Below, in pieces: positions 52,424-61,038 of a DNA stretch of 64,000 bases. The notes beneath the pieces were generated by a model that was given only the letters and a program-made list of their open reading frames with translations, searched no databases and was not told where the DNA came from. The stretch is from an uncultured Nocardioides sp. (lineage in GTDB: Bacteria; Actinomycetota; Actinomycetes; Propionibacteriales; Nocardioidaceae). The stretch's first letter is position 1; each line of letters starts with the position of its first letter. The stretch lies in NCBI RefSeq assembly GCF_947488025.1, contig NZ_CANKYS010000003.1, forward strand, positions 310,001-374,000, given 5' to 3'. The position numbers and the translations under genes are program-made.

Positions 52424-53019
52424 TACTGGCCTCCTGCGTGTGCGAGTGCGGTACGGATGGCGTCCAGGTCCGCCGGCACGACGGTCCAGCCGAGGTCGAC
52501 CAGCTCTGCCCGGTCGTCCTCGGGCAAGCCGAGGTCCACGGCCACGTGCTGGTCAGGCCACGCGACGTCGATCGGCAGCCCGTCCGCCTTCTCGTGCCCG
52601 AGGACCGGAGCGGCCAGGTCGGACCCCGCGAGCACCTGAAGGAGCTCCAGCTCCGCTCCCACTGCCTGCTCGGCGAGCTCACCCTCGGCACCAGACGGAG
52701 CGGGTGCGGCCCCTTCGACCACCTGACCGTACGTGACGAGGTGCGCCTCCTGGAGACGGAGGTTGAGCAGGTTGGACAGTCGGAGCCAGTCGTTCCAAGC
52801 AAACTTGTGCTCGGTGCCGAACTGGTCGGCGCGGTCGTCCAACAGCACCGCGATCTCCGTCGCTCGCCCGGTCGTGTTGGACGCGAGCACCGTAAGGGTG
52901 TCGTGCTGCCAGGTCCAGGCGGCCACGACGACGCTGAGCGCTTCAACCACGTGCTCTTCTCCTTGGTTGTCGATTGATGACGCCCGGGCTGACTCGTCAG
53001 CGTTCGTCCCGGGGGTCAC
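52423..53019 (-). CDS. Operon-associated protein, 198 aa, DUF559-like tail
   Basis: The product has no clear family. The N-terminal half (VVVAAWTWQHDTLTVLASN, NDWLRLSNLLNLRLQEA) is mixed alpha/beta. The C-terminal 50 residues (GLPIDVAWPDQHVAVDLGL ... GWTVVPADLDAIRTAL) look like the tail of DUF559/Vsr-like endonuclease folds (a D-x-A-W-P-x-x-x-V-A-V pattern) but lack obvious catalytic residues. The GTG start at 53019 lies inside the 3' end of the AddB-like gene. It is a coupled operon member and may be a small accessory or adaptor subunit. Confidence 0.55.
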   Translation of the reverse strand: MTPGTNADESARASSIDNQGEEHVVEALSVVVAAWTWQHDTLTVLASNTTGRATEIAVLLDDRADQFGTEHKFAWNDWLRLSNLLNLRLQEAHLVTYGQVVEGAAPAPSGAEGELAEQAVGAELELLQVLAGSDLAAPVLGHEKADGLPIDVAWPDQHVAVDLGLPEDDRAELVDLGWTVVPADLDAIRTALAHAGGQ

Positions 53020-55747
53020 GCCACTGCAGGCACCGCGCCTGCACAGGGCAGAACGCGCACACCTCGGCGCTCTGGGCTCGAGGCGGCAGAACTGCGGGCT
53101 CGGGTGGCGCGATGGTGAGCTCGTCGACCGGTATGCCGTCCTTGGCCATCTGGTAGGCCGCGTCGAGGTCCCCGGACCCGTCCTTGTTGCCCTTGAGGGT
53201 CAGCAGCCACGCCGGCTTGGCCCCGCCTTGCTTCACCACACGCTTGTCGTAGCTGCTCGCCCGCTGCCCGCTCGTCAGGTGGGGCCACAGCACGTTGCCC
53301 GTAGCCCGCGCGGCGAGCATTGGTTCCCCGTCCACCTCAAGCGCACCCAGTACGTTGCCATGAAGCATCGACTGCAGGTGTGTCGGCCCGAAGGACGCGG
53401 TCGGTCCCATCGCCCACTGGATCGCGAAGCGGCGTGGGCAGGCCCGGGCGGCCGCAGAAGCTCGGGCGTCGATCGAGTCGACCGCACCCACCAGCACATC
53501 CTCGTCCTCGTCGGGCAGCGGGAGGACGGGCCGGGCGCGGTCCGCGTCCTGTTGGGCGGGAGCCGGGCCTTGTTCCACGGCCACACCCCCCGCAGCCTGC
53601 TGCACGGCCGCTGTCGACTCTGGCACCGTGAGCAGGGAGACGATCGGGGACAGGCGGCGACGCTCGCCCGCAGAGTCCGCGACCCAGCTGATCGTCACCG
53701 TTCCGTCCGGGCCGACACCGTCGAGAGCAAGCCAGAAGAGGTAGAGATCGCTCAGGCCTGCGGTCTGGGCGCGTGTCTCCAGGAGGCCGGCGGTGACCGG
53801 CTCGACAGCGTCGTCCGGAGAGGCTCGCAGGTCGTCGAGCGTGAACGGCCACCCCACAGCCTGTGCCGCCGTGGGGAACGCGTCCTCGGCCATGTTGGCG
53901 AGGTGGATGTCCTTCTCGACCCGGGCAAGTCCCAGTGCGTCGAGCCCCCGGAGCTTGGTGACCTTGGTCGACAACGGATCGGTGTCGTCCTCGCGCTCCA
54001 GGTCGAGGCTGCGGCCGAGGATCATGGCGACCACGTCGACCAGTCCCGCAACGTCGATCTCCTCCTCGGTGAGCACCCCCAGCCCCCGGAGCTTGGCCTC
54101 GACGGCGCGGGCCTCGTCGGGCGGCAGCTGACGAAGCGCCCGGTCGAGCCGGTGCCGCAAGGTCTTGAGGTGGTCACCGAGGACGACGCGCTCGCGTGCG
54201 GTGGTCTCCTCGAGCAGCCGGACGACGGCGTGCACCGTGGCCCGCACCCTGTTCGCGTCGTCGCGTGAGATGTCCGCCCAGGGCACCAACCGCGTGGGGT
54301 TCGCGACCGCCCCCTCGATGCGGGTGCTGTCGTCGTCCGAGTCCTCGCGGCCGCCGCGCGGGGCCACACGAGCATCGATGACCTCGACCAGCTGGGCTGA
54401 ACGTTCTCTCCACTCGTCCGCCGACCTGCAGTCGGCGAAGTAGGGAAGCACCCGACGGAGCAGTGGCGCAGACACCGACCCGGTGGGCTCTCCCACCTCG
54501 AGGTATCCACTGGCGACGAGGTCCAGCAGGGTGTCCGTGGTGAGGGAGAACGACACCGCACCAGCGTCGTCCTGCTCGATGCACCGGTGGAGCGCCAGCA
54601 AGAAGCTTCCCACCGGCAGCTGCGACAAGCTGGGGGCCGGCGCGTGTCCCGTCGCGTCGGGTTCGCGCGCGACCTGTCGTCCCAGCCTGCCGACGTACCG
54701 CTCGACCTGCTCGGCCTCCGCAGCGAAGCGGGCCGGTTCGTCGCCTCCCTCGCTCTCCGCTCGCCACAGCCGGACCAGCTCAGCGGGACTGCGGCACTCG
54801 ACGACGCGCAACGAGGGCGGGGACGGCGGGTTGCTGCCGGTCAGCACCTCGCGAAAGACATCCGCTGCCGGGGTGACAGCCTCGTCGACCTGGACCGGTC
54901 GAGGGACAGGCATCTGCCACTCCGTGCGGAAGAAGTAGCGCCACGTGGAGAACGCAGGGTTCTCCCCGTCGTCGTGGACGATGAAGACCTGGTCGATGCC
55001 AGGAACTCTCGCCACGGCTTGGAAGAGCGCCCACTGCACCGGGTTGTAGAAGTAGAACCCGTGGTGGACGATCGTCCGCCGCTCGCTGGACCCGAACGCT
55101 TTGACCAGGGCGGCTTCGATCCGCTCCCGAAGCCCCCTCGCCTCAGGCGTGGAACCCTGCGCCAGGTCGTCGTGGTCCACCCACAGCAGCTCCCGTGGCG
55201 CCTTGAGCGAGGGGACGTCCACCTCGGCCTGAGCCCAGGCACGGGCGGCGACCTGGGCAGCCGGGTCCTTCGCCACCAGGCCGTCGGGGCGCACACCAGC
55301 GGCTACCAACGCATGGATCGTGGTGGCGTACTGGCGCCGCGAGGCGAGGAGCGCTCGTCCGACGCGGTCCTGAGCGTTCTCTCGCACGTAGCGGCGGAGC
55401 GAGTCATCGACCCCGATGCCGGTGCGCAGACGACGACCGGAGCCCTCCTGCTGCCAGTCACGGACCTGGGCCCGCCACTCCCGCAACGACGAAGCCATCA
55501 GGTCGGGGCCAGGGAACGCGTCTAGTGGCAGGCACATGTCGCCGTCGAGCCCCGGCAGGGTCACGAGGTCGACCAGGGTCGCGACCGGGAGGGCCACCAC
55601 ACGCTCTTCCTGCACCGCGCTGGCCAACGTCGTGGTGGCCGTGACGTGCGCCACCTGGTCCCAACCGAGCCCGATCTCCTGCTCCAGTGCTCGCGTGATC
55701 GCGGCCTGGGACACCCGGGGTAGCGCGAGAGCTTGCATGTCACCCAC
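52997..55747 (-). CDS. AddB-like inactivated helicase/nuclease with C-terminal Fe-S motif
   Basis: The 916-aa protein resembles AddB-type subunits: no Walker A motif is present, the central part is helicase-derived (RTIVHHGFYFYNPVQWALF, VFIVHDDG), and a C-terminal PD-(D/E)xK/Cas4-like region carries cysteines in CPRRFAIQW and CAFCPVQARC that could bind a 4Fe-4S cluster. I do not see the D-E-x-K catalytic triad, so the nuclease may be inactive. It would pair with the AddA-like partner upstream, whose stop it overlaps by 8 bp. The GTG/ATG start region allows either M1 (55747) or M4; I took the first. Confidence 0.7.
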   Translation of the reverse strand: MGDMQALALPRVSQAAITRALEQEIGLGWDQVAHVTATTTLASAVQEERVVALPVATLVDLVTLPGLDGDMCLPLDAFPGPDLMASSLREWRAQVRDWQQEGSGRRLRTGIGVDDSLRRYVRENAQDRVGRALLASRRQYATTIHALVAAGVRPDGLVAKDPAAQVAARAWAQAEVDVPSLKAPRELLWVDHDDLAQGSTPEARGLRERIEAALVKAFGSSERRTIVHHGFYFYNPVQWALFQAVARVPGIDQVFIVHDDGENPAFSTWRYFFRTEWQMPVPRPVQVDEAVTPAADVFREVLTGSNPPSPPSLRVVECRSPAELVRLWRAESEGGDEPARFAAEAEQVERYVGRLGRQVAREPDATGHAPAPSLSQLPVGSFLLALHRCIEQDDAGAVSFSLTTDTLLDLVASGYLEVGEPTGSVSAPLLRRVLPYFADCRSADEWRERSAQLVEVIDARVAPRGGREDSDDDSTRIEGAVANPTRLVPWADISRDDANRVRATVHAVVRLLEETTARERVVLGDHLKTLRHRLDRALRQLPPDEARAVEAKLRGLGVLTEEEIDVAGLVDVVAMILGRSLDLEREDDTDPLSTKVTKLRGLDALGLARVEKDIHLANMAEDAFPTAAQAVGWPFTLDDLRASPDDAVEPVTAGLLETRAQTAGLSDLYLFWLALDGVGPDGTVTISWVADSAGERRRLSPIVSLLTVPESTAAVQQAAGGVAVEQGPAPAQQDADRARPVLPLPDEDEDVLVGAVDSIDARASAAARACPRRFAIQWAMGPTASFGPTHLQSMLHGNVLGALEVDGEPMLAARATGNVLWPHLTSGQRASSYDKRVVKQGGAKPAWLLTLKGNKDGSGDLDAAYQMAKDGIPVDELTIAPPEPAVLPPRAQSAEVCAFCPVQARCLQWRDPRDER

Positions 55748-58700
55748 GGCGATCCCCCATCAGGAGCAGGTCAGCCCAGCACGTCGGCGAGGCGCTGGCT
55801 GTCGCCGAGTGGTCGACCATCATCACGAGCTCCTCCTTCGCACGGGTCATGGCTACATAGAGGAGACGCGCTTCCTCACGTGCGGTGTCGGTGTCGTCGG
55901 TGCCCCAGTCGATCAGCTTTCGCTGAACCGGGACGTTGGTGTACTCGGTCTCGTACGAGGTCTTCTTGTGGAGGTGCCAGTGCCACAGGAGTCGCACGGG
56001 CTCGCCGGGCGGTCGGAGGACCGCGGTCCGGGTCCCGAGCAACCTGGGCGGACCGAACGTGCGATCGGTGGAGGGGATCACCACCCGGTGGTACTCCATT
56101 CCCTTCGCCTTGTGGACCGTCAACGCCACGATATGGCCACCGGTCTCGGGGTCGGGCTCGTCCTCCGTGCGGTTGGTTGAGACCTGGAGACGCAGCCACG
56201 ACAGCAACCGCTCGAGGCTGAGTGGTCCGTCCTGGAAGTGCGCATCGAGAAGGGTCAGGAGGTGGTCGAGGCACCGGCCATATCGCCTGCGCTCGGTCTC
56301 GTCATCGTCGACGGGTAGCGAGCATGCCTCGGGCGCGAAGACGCGCGCGCACTCCACGATCCACTCCAGCACGGGCGTGGTCGAGAGCATGTCGCCAAGC
56401 AGCCTGGCGCGATCCCGAAGAGCTGCCAGATCGGCCCGGAGGAACGACCCAGTCTTGCCGACGTGAGCGAAGCGGCTCTGCCACGCGAGCGGCGCCTCGA
56501 GACCACCACCCCAGAAGGTCTCCTCGACCCCGGTGGGCGCTTGGTCGCCCAGGATCCCGGCAGCCCAGCGGGTCTCGCAGAGCTCGAGCAGGGCTGCTGC
56601 GTCGTCCGGGTCTGCGACCGCGTCCAGCAGCACGCGCAGCTCTCGCACCGCGGGCGAGGACCAGAAGCTCCCCCCGACCCGGAGCTCGCACGGCAGCTTG
56701 CGATCGCGCACGGCCTTCTGCACCGCGATGGCCTGCCAGTTCTCGCGGCACAGGATGCCGATCGTGCTTCCCTGCTCGACCTTGTCCCAGCGCTCCACGA
56801 GCGCTGCGGCCTCCTCGGCGAAGTCCTTGGCACGCACCCGTTTGATCGTCGCAGCCTTGCTCGCGTCGTTGTCCCTGGAACGCGGTCGCAGGCGGTCACC
56901 CGCCCCGTACGGCAGGAGCTCGCGCGTCCCCCACGCGGAGAACCACGGGTGCATCGAGTCGAGCAGCTGCTCGCCGGAGCGGAAGTTCCTGGTGAGCTCG
57001 TACGTGCGCGGCGATGCGAGCTCTCGGTCGCCGAACCGGACGGCGAGCTCCTTGAACGCGTTGCCTTCCGCTCCTCGGAAGCGGTAGATGCCCTGCTTCA
57101 CGTCTCCGACGACGAAGAGCCGAGCACCGAGGCGTTCGCGCACGTCGAGCACGAGGTCCATCTGGCCTGCGTCGGTGTCCTGGAACTCGTCGACGAAGAG
57201 GTAGCGGTACGGCCGCACCTGCGGCTCGGCACTGGACCGGAGGACGGCGGTGGCAGCAGGCACCAGCGCGTTCGTCGGCAGGGTCTGGTAGCGCAGGTAC
57301 TTGGCCGAGAGGCTCCTGGCCGCATCGACGACGACGGCCTTGGTCAGAGCCACGACCTCGTTGCCCAGCAAGCCATCTGGGGAGGTGCCCCAGTCGACGT
57401 CGTCGACGCCGGACGGACCTGCGACACCGAGCAGGTCGACACCGTTGTTCTCGAGGGCCTCCCAGACGGCGAGCACGTGCTTCTGCCACTCATAGGCTGC
57501 CGGGACCTTGGCGTGGTGCTGCTGGATGAGGTCCACGAGGCGGCCGGCGAGCGCGCGCTGGATCGCGTCCTGCACCTCGAGGGTGCGTCGCGCGACGCGC
57601 GTCTCCGGGCCGAGCCCGACTGCGCCGCCACCAGCGGCGATGACCCGCTTCGCGAACGAGTGGATGGTGGTGATGTCGGCTCGTGCCAGCTGCAGCATCC
57701 AGGCGAGGACGGGGAGTGCACAGGACCGACTGAGTCGTTGGCGGAGCAAGAGAGTCCGAGCGATCCGCTGGCGCATCTCCGACGCCGACTCACGCGTGAA
57801 GGTGATCAGTGCGATCTCATCGGCCCGGAGGTCCCGTGGCTCCTCGCCCTGGCCGGACGAGCGACCAGCCCCCGTCGCGAGCAGGTAGACGATGCGCTCC
57901 GACATCGTCTCGGTCTTCCCAGTGCCAGCACCGGCACTGACGACCACATCTGTGTCGGCCGGGGCGTGCACCACGCGGTACTGCGCGAGGTTGAGGCCCC
58001 CGGCGTCATCTGCTGCCACCAGGGCACGTCGTACGTCGTTGGGAAGTTCGTGGAGACCCACGCCGTCCACGATCCACGCATCGGGGAGCTGTGCGTCAGG
58101 GACGACAGCCCACTCGAGCAGCCGAGCGTCGTGGTAGGCGGCTAGCCGCTCATGCGGCACGGCGTGGGTGGGTTCGGACGTCGAGACGATGAGCACGCGG
58201 ATGCCGTAGTCAATGAGACCTAGGAGGTCGTCGACATTGACTCCATCGAGACCGATCCGCAGCACCGAGTACCGCGGGAAGTGTGGGACGCCGAGCGACC
58301 GGCGGAGGACGTCCAGAGCGAGCGCAGGCTCTTGCTCGAGCCACTCGTGCGGGAGCGGGCTGTCGGCTTGCACCTCAGGCGGGACCGAGCTCGACGCAGC
58401 GCCGTCCTCCTCGAGGGCGGTCTTGCTGCCGCGCTTCCGACGCAGGGTGCGTTCGATCGGGAAGAGGTCGTCCGGCAAGACGGGATCGCCCCCGCCCTCC
58501 GTGGGCAGAAGCGGCTCCTCACCACGGCCGACACTCACCTCGGGTCCCGGGATCTCACGCATCTCGGACACCGGCCACACCCATGCATCGACGAGCTCAC
58601 CACTCGCCCCACGGCGCTGCTCGTCAGTGCCGACCTCGCGCAGGTGCTGGACGTCGGTCTGCAACCACCTGCCCTCACTCGTGGCCGTGGGCGCCTCGTA

Positions 58701-59033
58701 CAAGACCACCCAGACACGGGTACCAGTCTTGGCGTTGATCTTGAGATAGTCGACGAACGCAGCCTTGTCGATCCAGTGCTGGCTCTCTCCGGTCAGGGCG
58801 TCGACGGAGGCTCGCGAGCGGCTCTTGACCTCCCAGAACGCTGTCGTGCCGTCCTTGATGGCAGAAAAGTCGGGGCTGCGGAGATGCTCGCCGCCCACCA
58901 TGGTCAGCGGCGCCTGGGCGCGGGCCGTGTTGCCGACGGCCTCCCCCAGAGGAGTGACGGCATGTCCGCTCTCCTCCAGCCACCTTCCCCACGCCAGCTC
59001 ACATCGGCGCCACAGCGCGTCCTCGTCCAGCAC
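55740..59033 (-). CDS. AddA/UvrD-like helicase with N-terminal PD-(D/E)xK nuclease
   Basis: The 1097-aa protein begins with a small nuclease domain (D55 in SPDFSAI, E68-V-K70 in AFWEVKS, residues 1-120), unlike AddA where the nuclease is at the C-terminus. A linker of about 200 residues leads to an SF1 helicase with Walker A SAGAGTGKTETM near 365-372, LFVDEFQDTD, VGDVKQGIYRFRG, LTRNFRSGEQLLD and late motifs TVHKAKGMEYHRVV and YVAMTRAKEELVMM. It probably unwinds and cuts DNA ends with the AddB-like protein. The GTG at 59033 is preceded by AGGAGAAGGG. It opens the six-gene operon and is divergent from a sigma-70 gene. Confidence 0.85.
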   Translation of the reverse strand: MLDEDALWRRCELAWGRWLEESGHAVTPLGEAVGNTARAQAPLTMVGGEHLRSPDFSAIKDGTTAFWEVKSRSRASVDALTGESQHWIDKAAFVDYLKINAKTGTRVWVVLYEAPTATSEGRWLQTDVQHLREVGTDEQRRGASGELVDAWVWPVSEMREIPGPEVSVGRGEEPLLPTEGGGDPVLPDDLFPIERTLRRKRGSKTALEEDGAASSSVPPEVQADSPLPHEWLEQEPALALDVLRRSLGVPHFPRYSVLRIGLDGVNVDDLLGLIDYGIRVLIVSTSEPTHAVPHERLAAYHDARLLEWAVVPDAQLPDAWIVDGVGLHELPNDVRRALVAADDAGGLNLAQYRVVHAPADTDVVVSAGAGTGKTETMSERIVYLLATGAGRSSGQGEEPRDLRADEIALITFTRESASEMRQRIARTLLLRQRLSRSCALPVLAWMLQLARADITTIHSFAKRVIAAGGGAVGLGPETRVARRTLEVQDAIQRALAGRLVDLIQQHHAKVPAAYEWQKHVLAVWEALENNGVDLLGVAGPSGVDDVDWGTSPDGLLGNEVVALTKAVVVDAARSLSAKYLRYQTLPTNALVPAATAVLRSSAEPQVRPYRYLFVDEFQDTDAGQMDLVLDVRERLGARLFVVGDVKQGIYRFRGAEGNAFKELAVRFGDRELASPRTYELTRNFRSGEQLLDSMHPWFSAWGTRELLPYGAGDRLRPRSRDNDASKAATIKRVRAKDFAEEAAALVERWDKVEQGSTIGILCRENWQAIAVQKAVRDRKLPCELRVGGSFWSSPAVRELRVLLDAVADPDDAAALLELCETRWAAGILGDQAPTGVEETFWGGGLEAPLAWQSRFAHVGKTGSFLRADLAALRDRARLLGDMLSTTPVLEWIVECARVFAPEACSLPVDDDETERRRYGRCLDHLLTLLDAHFQDGPLSLERLLSWLRLQVSTNRTEDEPDPETGGHIVALTVHKAKGMEYHRVVIPSTDRTFGPPRLLGTRTAVLRPPGEPVRLLWHWHLHKKTSYETEYTNVPVQRKLIDWGTDDTDTAREEARLLYVAMTRAKEELVMMVDHSATASASPTCWADLLLMGDRRG

Positions 59034-59204
59034 CCCCGAGCCCTTCTCCTACGAATGTCAGGCGCTTGAGAACGCCCTCACTAGTCCTATCAAGAACTGC
59101 GACTGACCGGGCGCGTTCGATTGAAGTCAGGACAAGTCCGCGTGTTCGGAGAGAGGCTGTTGTCAGTGGGCCGCTCTAGCGTCGGGGGCCTGAAGGGGGA
59201 CACG
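59034..59204. promoter_or_regulatory. Divergent promoter region, six-gene operon / sigma factor
   Basis: This 171-bp region must initiate both the helicase-nuclease operon and the sigma gene. It ends with AAGGGGG before the sigma ATG. I see no canonical -35/-10 pair in either direction, which would fit control by the alternative sigma factor itself. That is inference. Confidence 0.4.
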
Positions 59205-60386
59205 ATGTCGCACACAGCAACCACCAACCACGCTCTCCAATCGGTGCTCGAGAGCCTGGCGGCTCGACTTGACGGGGCGTCCATCAAGAGGTCGGTCGTC
59301 GAAGACGTGCTCCGCTCAGCTGGGTGCGCGGCGTCCGTTCGTCGGCAAGTGGATCGGTTGCTGGTCGAGGCCGACATCAGCGTCCTCGAAGACATCGTCG
59401 TGCCCGTTGAGCCCGGTCCGATCGCTCGTTCCGATGACGAGCACTCACCGGTCCTCGCCGTCGACCCGATCGATGCAGCCCGTCGACGATTGAAGCTCGA
59501 CCGAAGTCGCCCGCCCCGACGTCTGGCGAAGATCCTCCTCAAGCCCGAGGAGGAGGTTGGCCTCACGCTGCTGGCCCGTCCCGACAGCGAACCGCTCGAG
59601 CCGGGCGGGTTCGCCGAGCTGAGCGGCGAGGCCAAGGAGGCGGCCGACGCAATGCTGCTGCACAACATGGGGCTGATCCACTCCGTAGCGCAGCGCCTAG
59701 GCGGGCAAGGCCTGGAGTACGACGACCTGGTTGCGAGCGGGATCCCAGGCTTGGTGCGCGCGATCGAGAAGTTCGACCCCTATCGGGGTCTCAAGTTCTC
59801 GACGTACGCCATGCACTGGGTCAGGCAGAGCATCGGACGAGCCATCGACGACGAGGGCCGGCTCGTTCGCCTTCCTGTCTACGTCTGCGCGTCGATCCGG
59901 GCCTTGAAGTCGGCACAGGAAAGACTCACAGTCGATGGGCGGCCTCCGTCGTGGGCTGCACTCGCGAAGGAGTGTCGCATCACCTTGGAGAAGGTCGAGG
60001 AGCTTCTTCGCCTTGCACCGGCCGTGGTCTCGCTTGACTCACCAGTCGGTAACGACGGAGTGACACTCGGTGATCTGCTGGACCGACCGATCGCCCACCA
60101 CGAGCCGGTCGAGGTGCGCGGATTCGATGCTGACGACCTGGAGGTCCTCCTCGGAGACTTGGTGCCTCGCGAAGAAGACGTACTCAGGCGTAGGCACGGA
60201 CTTCGCCCCTACGACGACAAGGCAACGCTGGACGAAATCGGCCAGGTGTACGGCGTGACGCGCGAGCGTGTCCGTCAGATCGAGTCCAAGGCAATCACCA
60301 ACATCCGTGTACATCTCGGGCTTGAGTCTCCGAAGGTTCGTCGGAAGCGCCAGTGGGAGTCAGCAGCGCTAGCCGAATCCGCCTGA
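59205..60386 (+). CDS. Sigma-70 family RNA polymerase sigma factor
   Basis: The 393-aa protein contains sigma regions 2 (about residues 175-255, including KFSTYAMHWVRQSIGRAI for 2.3-2.4), 3 (PSWAALAKECRITLEKVEELL) and 4 (TLDEIGQVYGVTRERVRQIE, near residues 340-360). The N-terminal 150 residues differ from region 1.1 of primary sigma factors, and the protein lacks the length of RpoD in actinobacteria (usually above 450 aa). It is a group 2/3-like alternative sigma. Its position divergent from the head of the helicase-nuclease operon suggests it controls that operon. The ATG at 59205 follows AAGGGGG; an upstream TTG adds 28 low-complexity codons. Confidence 0.85.
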   Translation: MSHTATTNHALQSVLESLAARLDGASIKRSVVEDVLRSAGCAASVRRQVDRLLVEADISVLEDIVVPVEPGPIARSDDEHSPVLAVDPIDAARRRLKLDRSRPPRRLAKILLKPEEEVGLTLLARPDSEPLEPGGFAELSGEAKEAADAMLLHNMGLIHSVAQRLGGQGLEYDDLVASGIPGLVRAIEKFDPYRGLKFSTYAMHWVRQSIGRAIDDEGRLVRLPVYVCASIRALKSAQERLTVDGRPPSWAALAKECRITLEKVEELLRLAPAVVSLDSPVGNDGVTLGDLLDRPIAHHEPVEVRGFDADDLEVLLGDLVPREEDVLRRRHGLRPYDDKATLDEIGQVYGVTRERVRQIESKAITNIRVHLGLESPKVRRKRQWESAALAESA

Positions 60387-60588
60387 TCGGACGACCTGCA
60401 TCAACGCGACACGAAAGCCTGAGAGTGACATCCTCACAGGTTCATGACCCCTCCCGACCACCGAACGTGAAGCGGCTGGACCGCTCATCCGATGCAAGGG
60501 GCTCCGTCGAGTCGATGCGTCGCCATGCGCAGGGGACTTCGACCACCCCACACGTTCTCGATGATCATGGTGGTGCTCTACTCGGAGA
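60387..60588. other. Intergenic region before the Vsr gene
   Basis: This 202-bp region lies between the sigma stop and the Vsr GTG. Short open frames exist but none has homology or a ribosome site. I see no hairpin of note. Confidence 0.4.
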
Positions 60589-61038
60589 GTGATCGGCGCA
60601 GAACCTGAGCGAGTCAGCCCAGGCGGTCCACTATCCGCCAAGATGTCCCGGCTCGCGCGACGGGACACCGCGCCGGAGCTGGCACTGCGGCGAGAGCTGC
60701 ACGGGCGAGGCTTGCGGTACCGCGTCCAGATGAAGGTTCCGGGCAACAACCGTCGAACCATCGACATCGCCTTTACGAGAGCACGTCTCGCCATCTACGT
60801 CGACGGATGTTTCTGGCACGGCTGCCCCGAGCACCACGTACGTCCACGAGCTAACAGCGAGTGGTGGCGGTGGAAGATTGAGCGTAACCAGGCGCGAGAT
60901 CGTGACACCGATCATCAGCTGGACGCGTCCGGCTGGACGGTCCTACGAGTCTGGGAGCACGTCCTCATCACCAAGGCCGCCGACGAGGTCGAGGAGGCCT
61001 ACCGGGCAAGGATGGCCGAGCTCGGCCTTGTTCGGTAG
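60589..61038 (+). CDS. vsr: Very-short-patch repair endonuclease (Vsr)
   Basis: The 149-aa protein shows the Vsr pattern: ARRDTAPELALRRELHGRGLRYRV, RRTIDIAFTRARLAIYVDGCFWHGCPEH (given here in parts: TIDIAF with D59, FWHGCPEH at 75-82) and GWTVLRVWEHVL near the end. Vsr nicks 5' of T in T:G mismatches produced by deamination of 5-methylcytosine, limiting mutation at sites made by a C5 methyltransferase. Such a methyltransferase is encoded 1.5 kb downstream on the other strand. The GTG at 60589 is taken; the ATG at 60643 is possible. Its 3' end overlaps the restriction gene by about 40 bp tail-to-tail. Confidence 0.88.
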   Translation: MIGAEPERVSPGGPLSAKMSRLARRDTAPELALRRELHGRGLRYRVQMKVPGNNRRTIDIAFTRARLAIYVDGCFWHGCPEHHVRPRANSEWWRWKIERNQARDRDTDHQLDASGWTVLRVWEHVLITKAADEVEEAYRARMAELGLVR

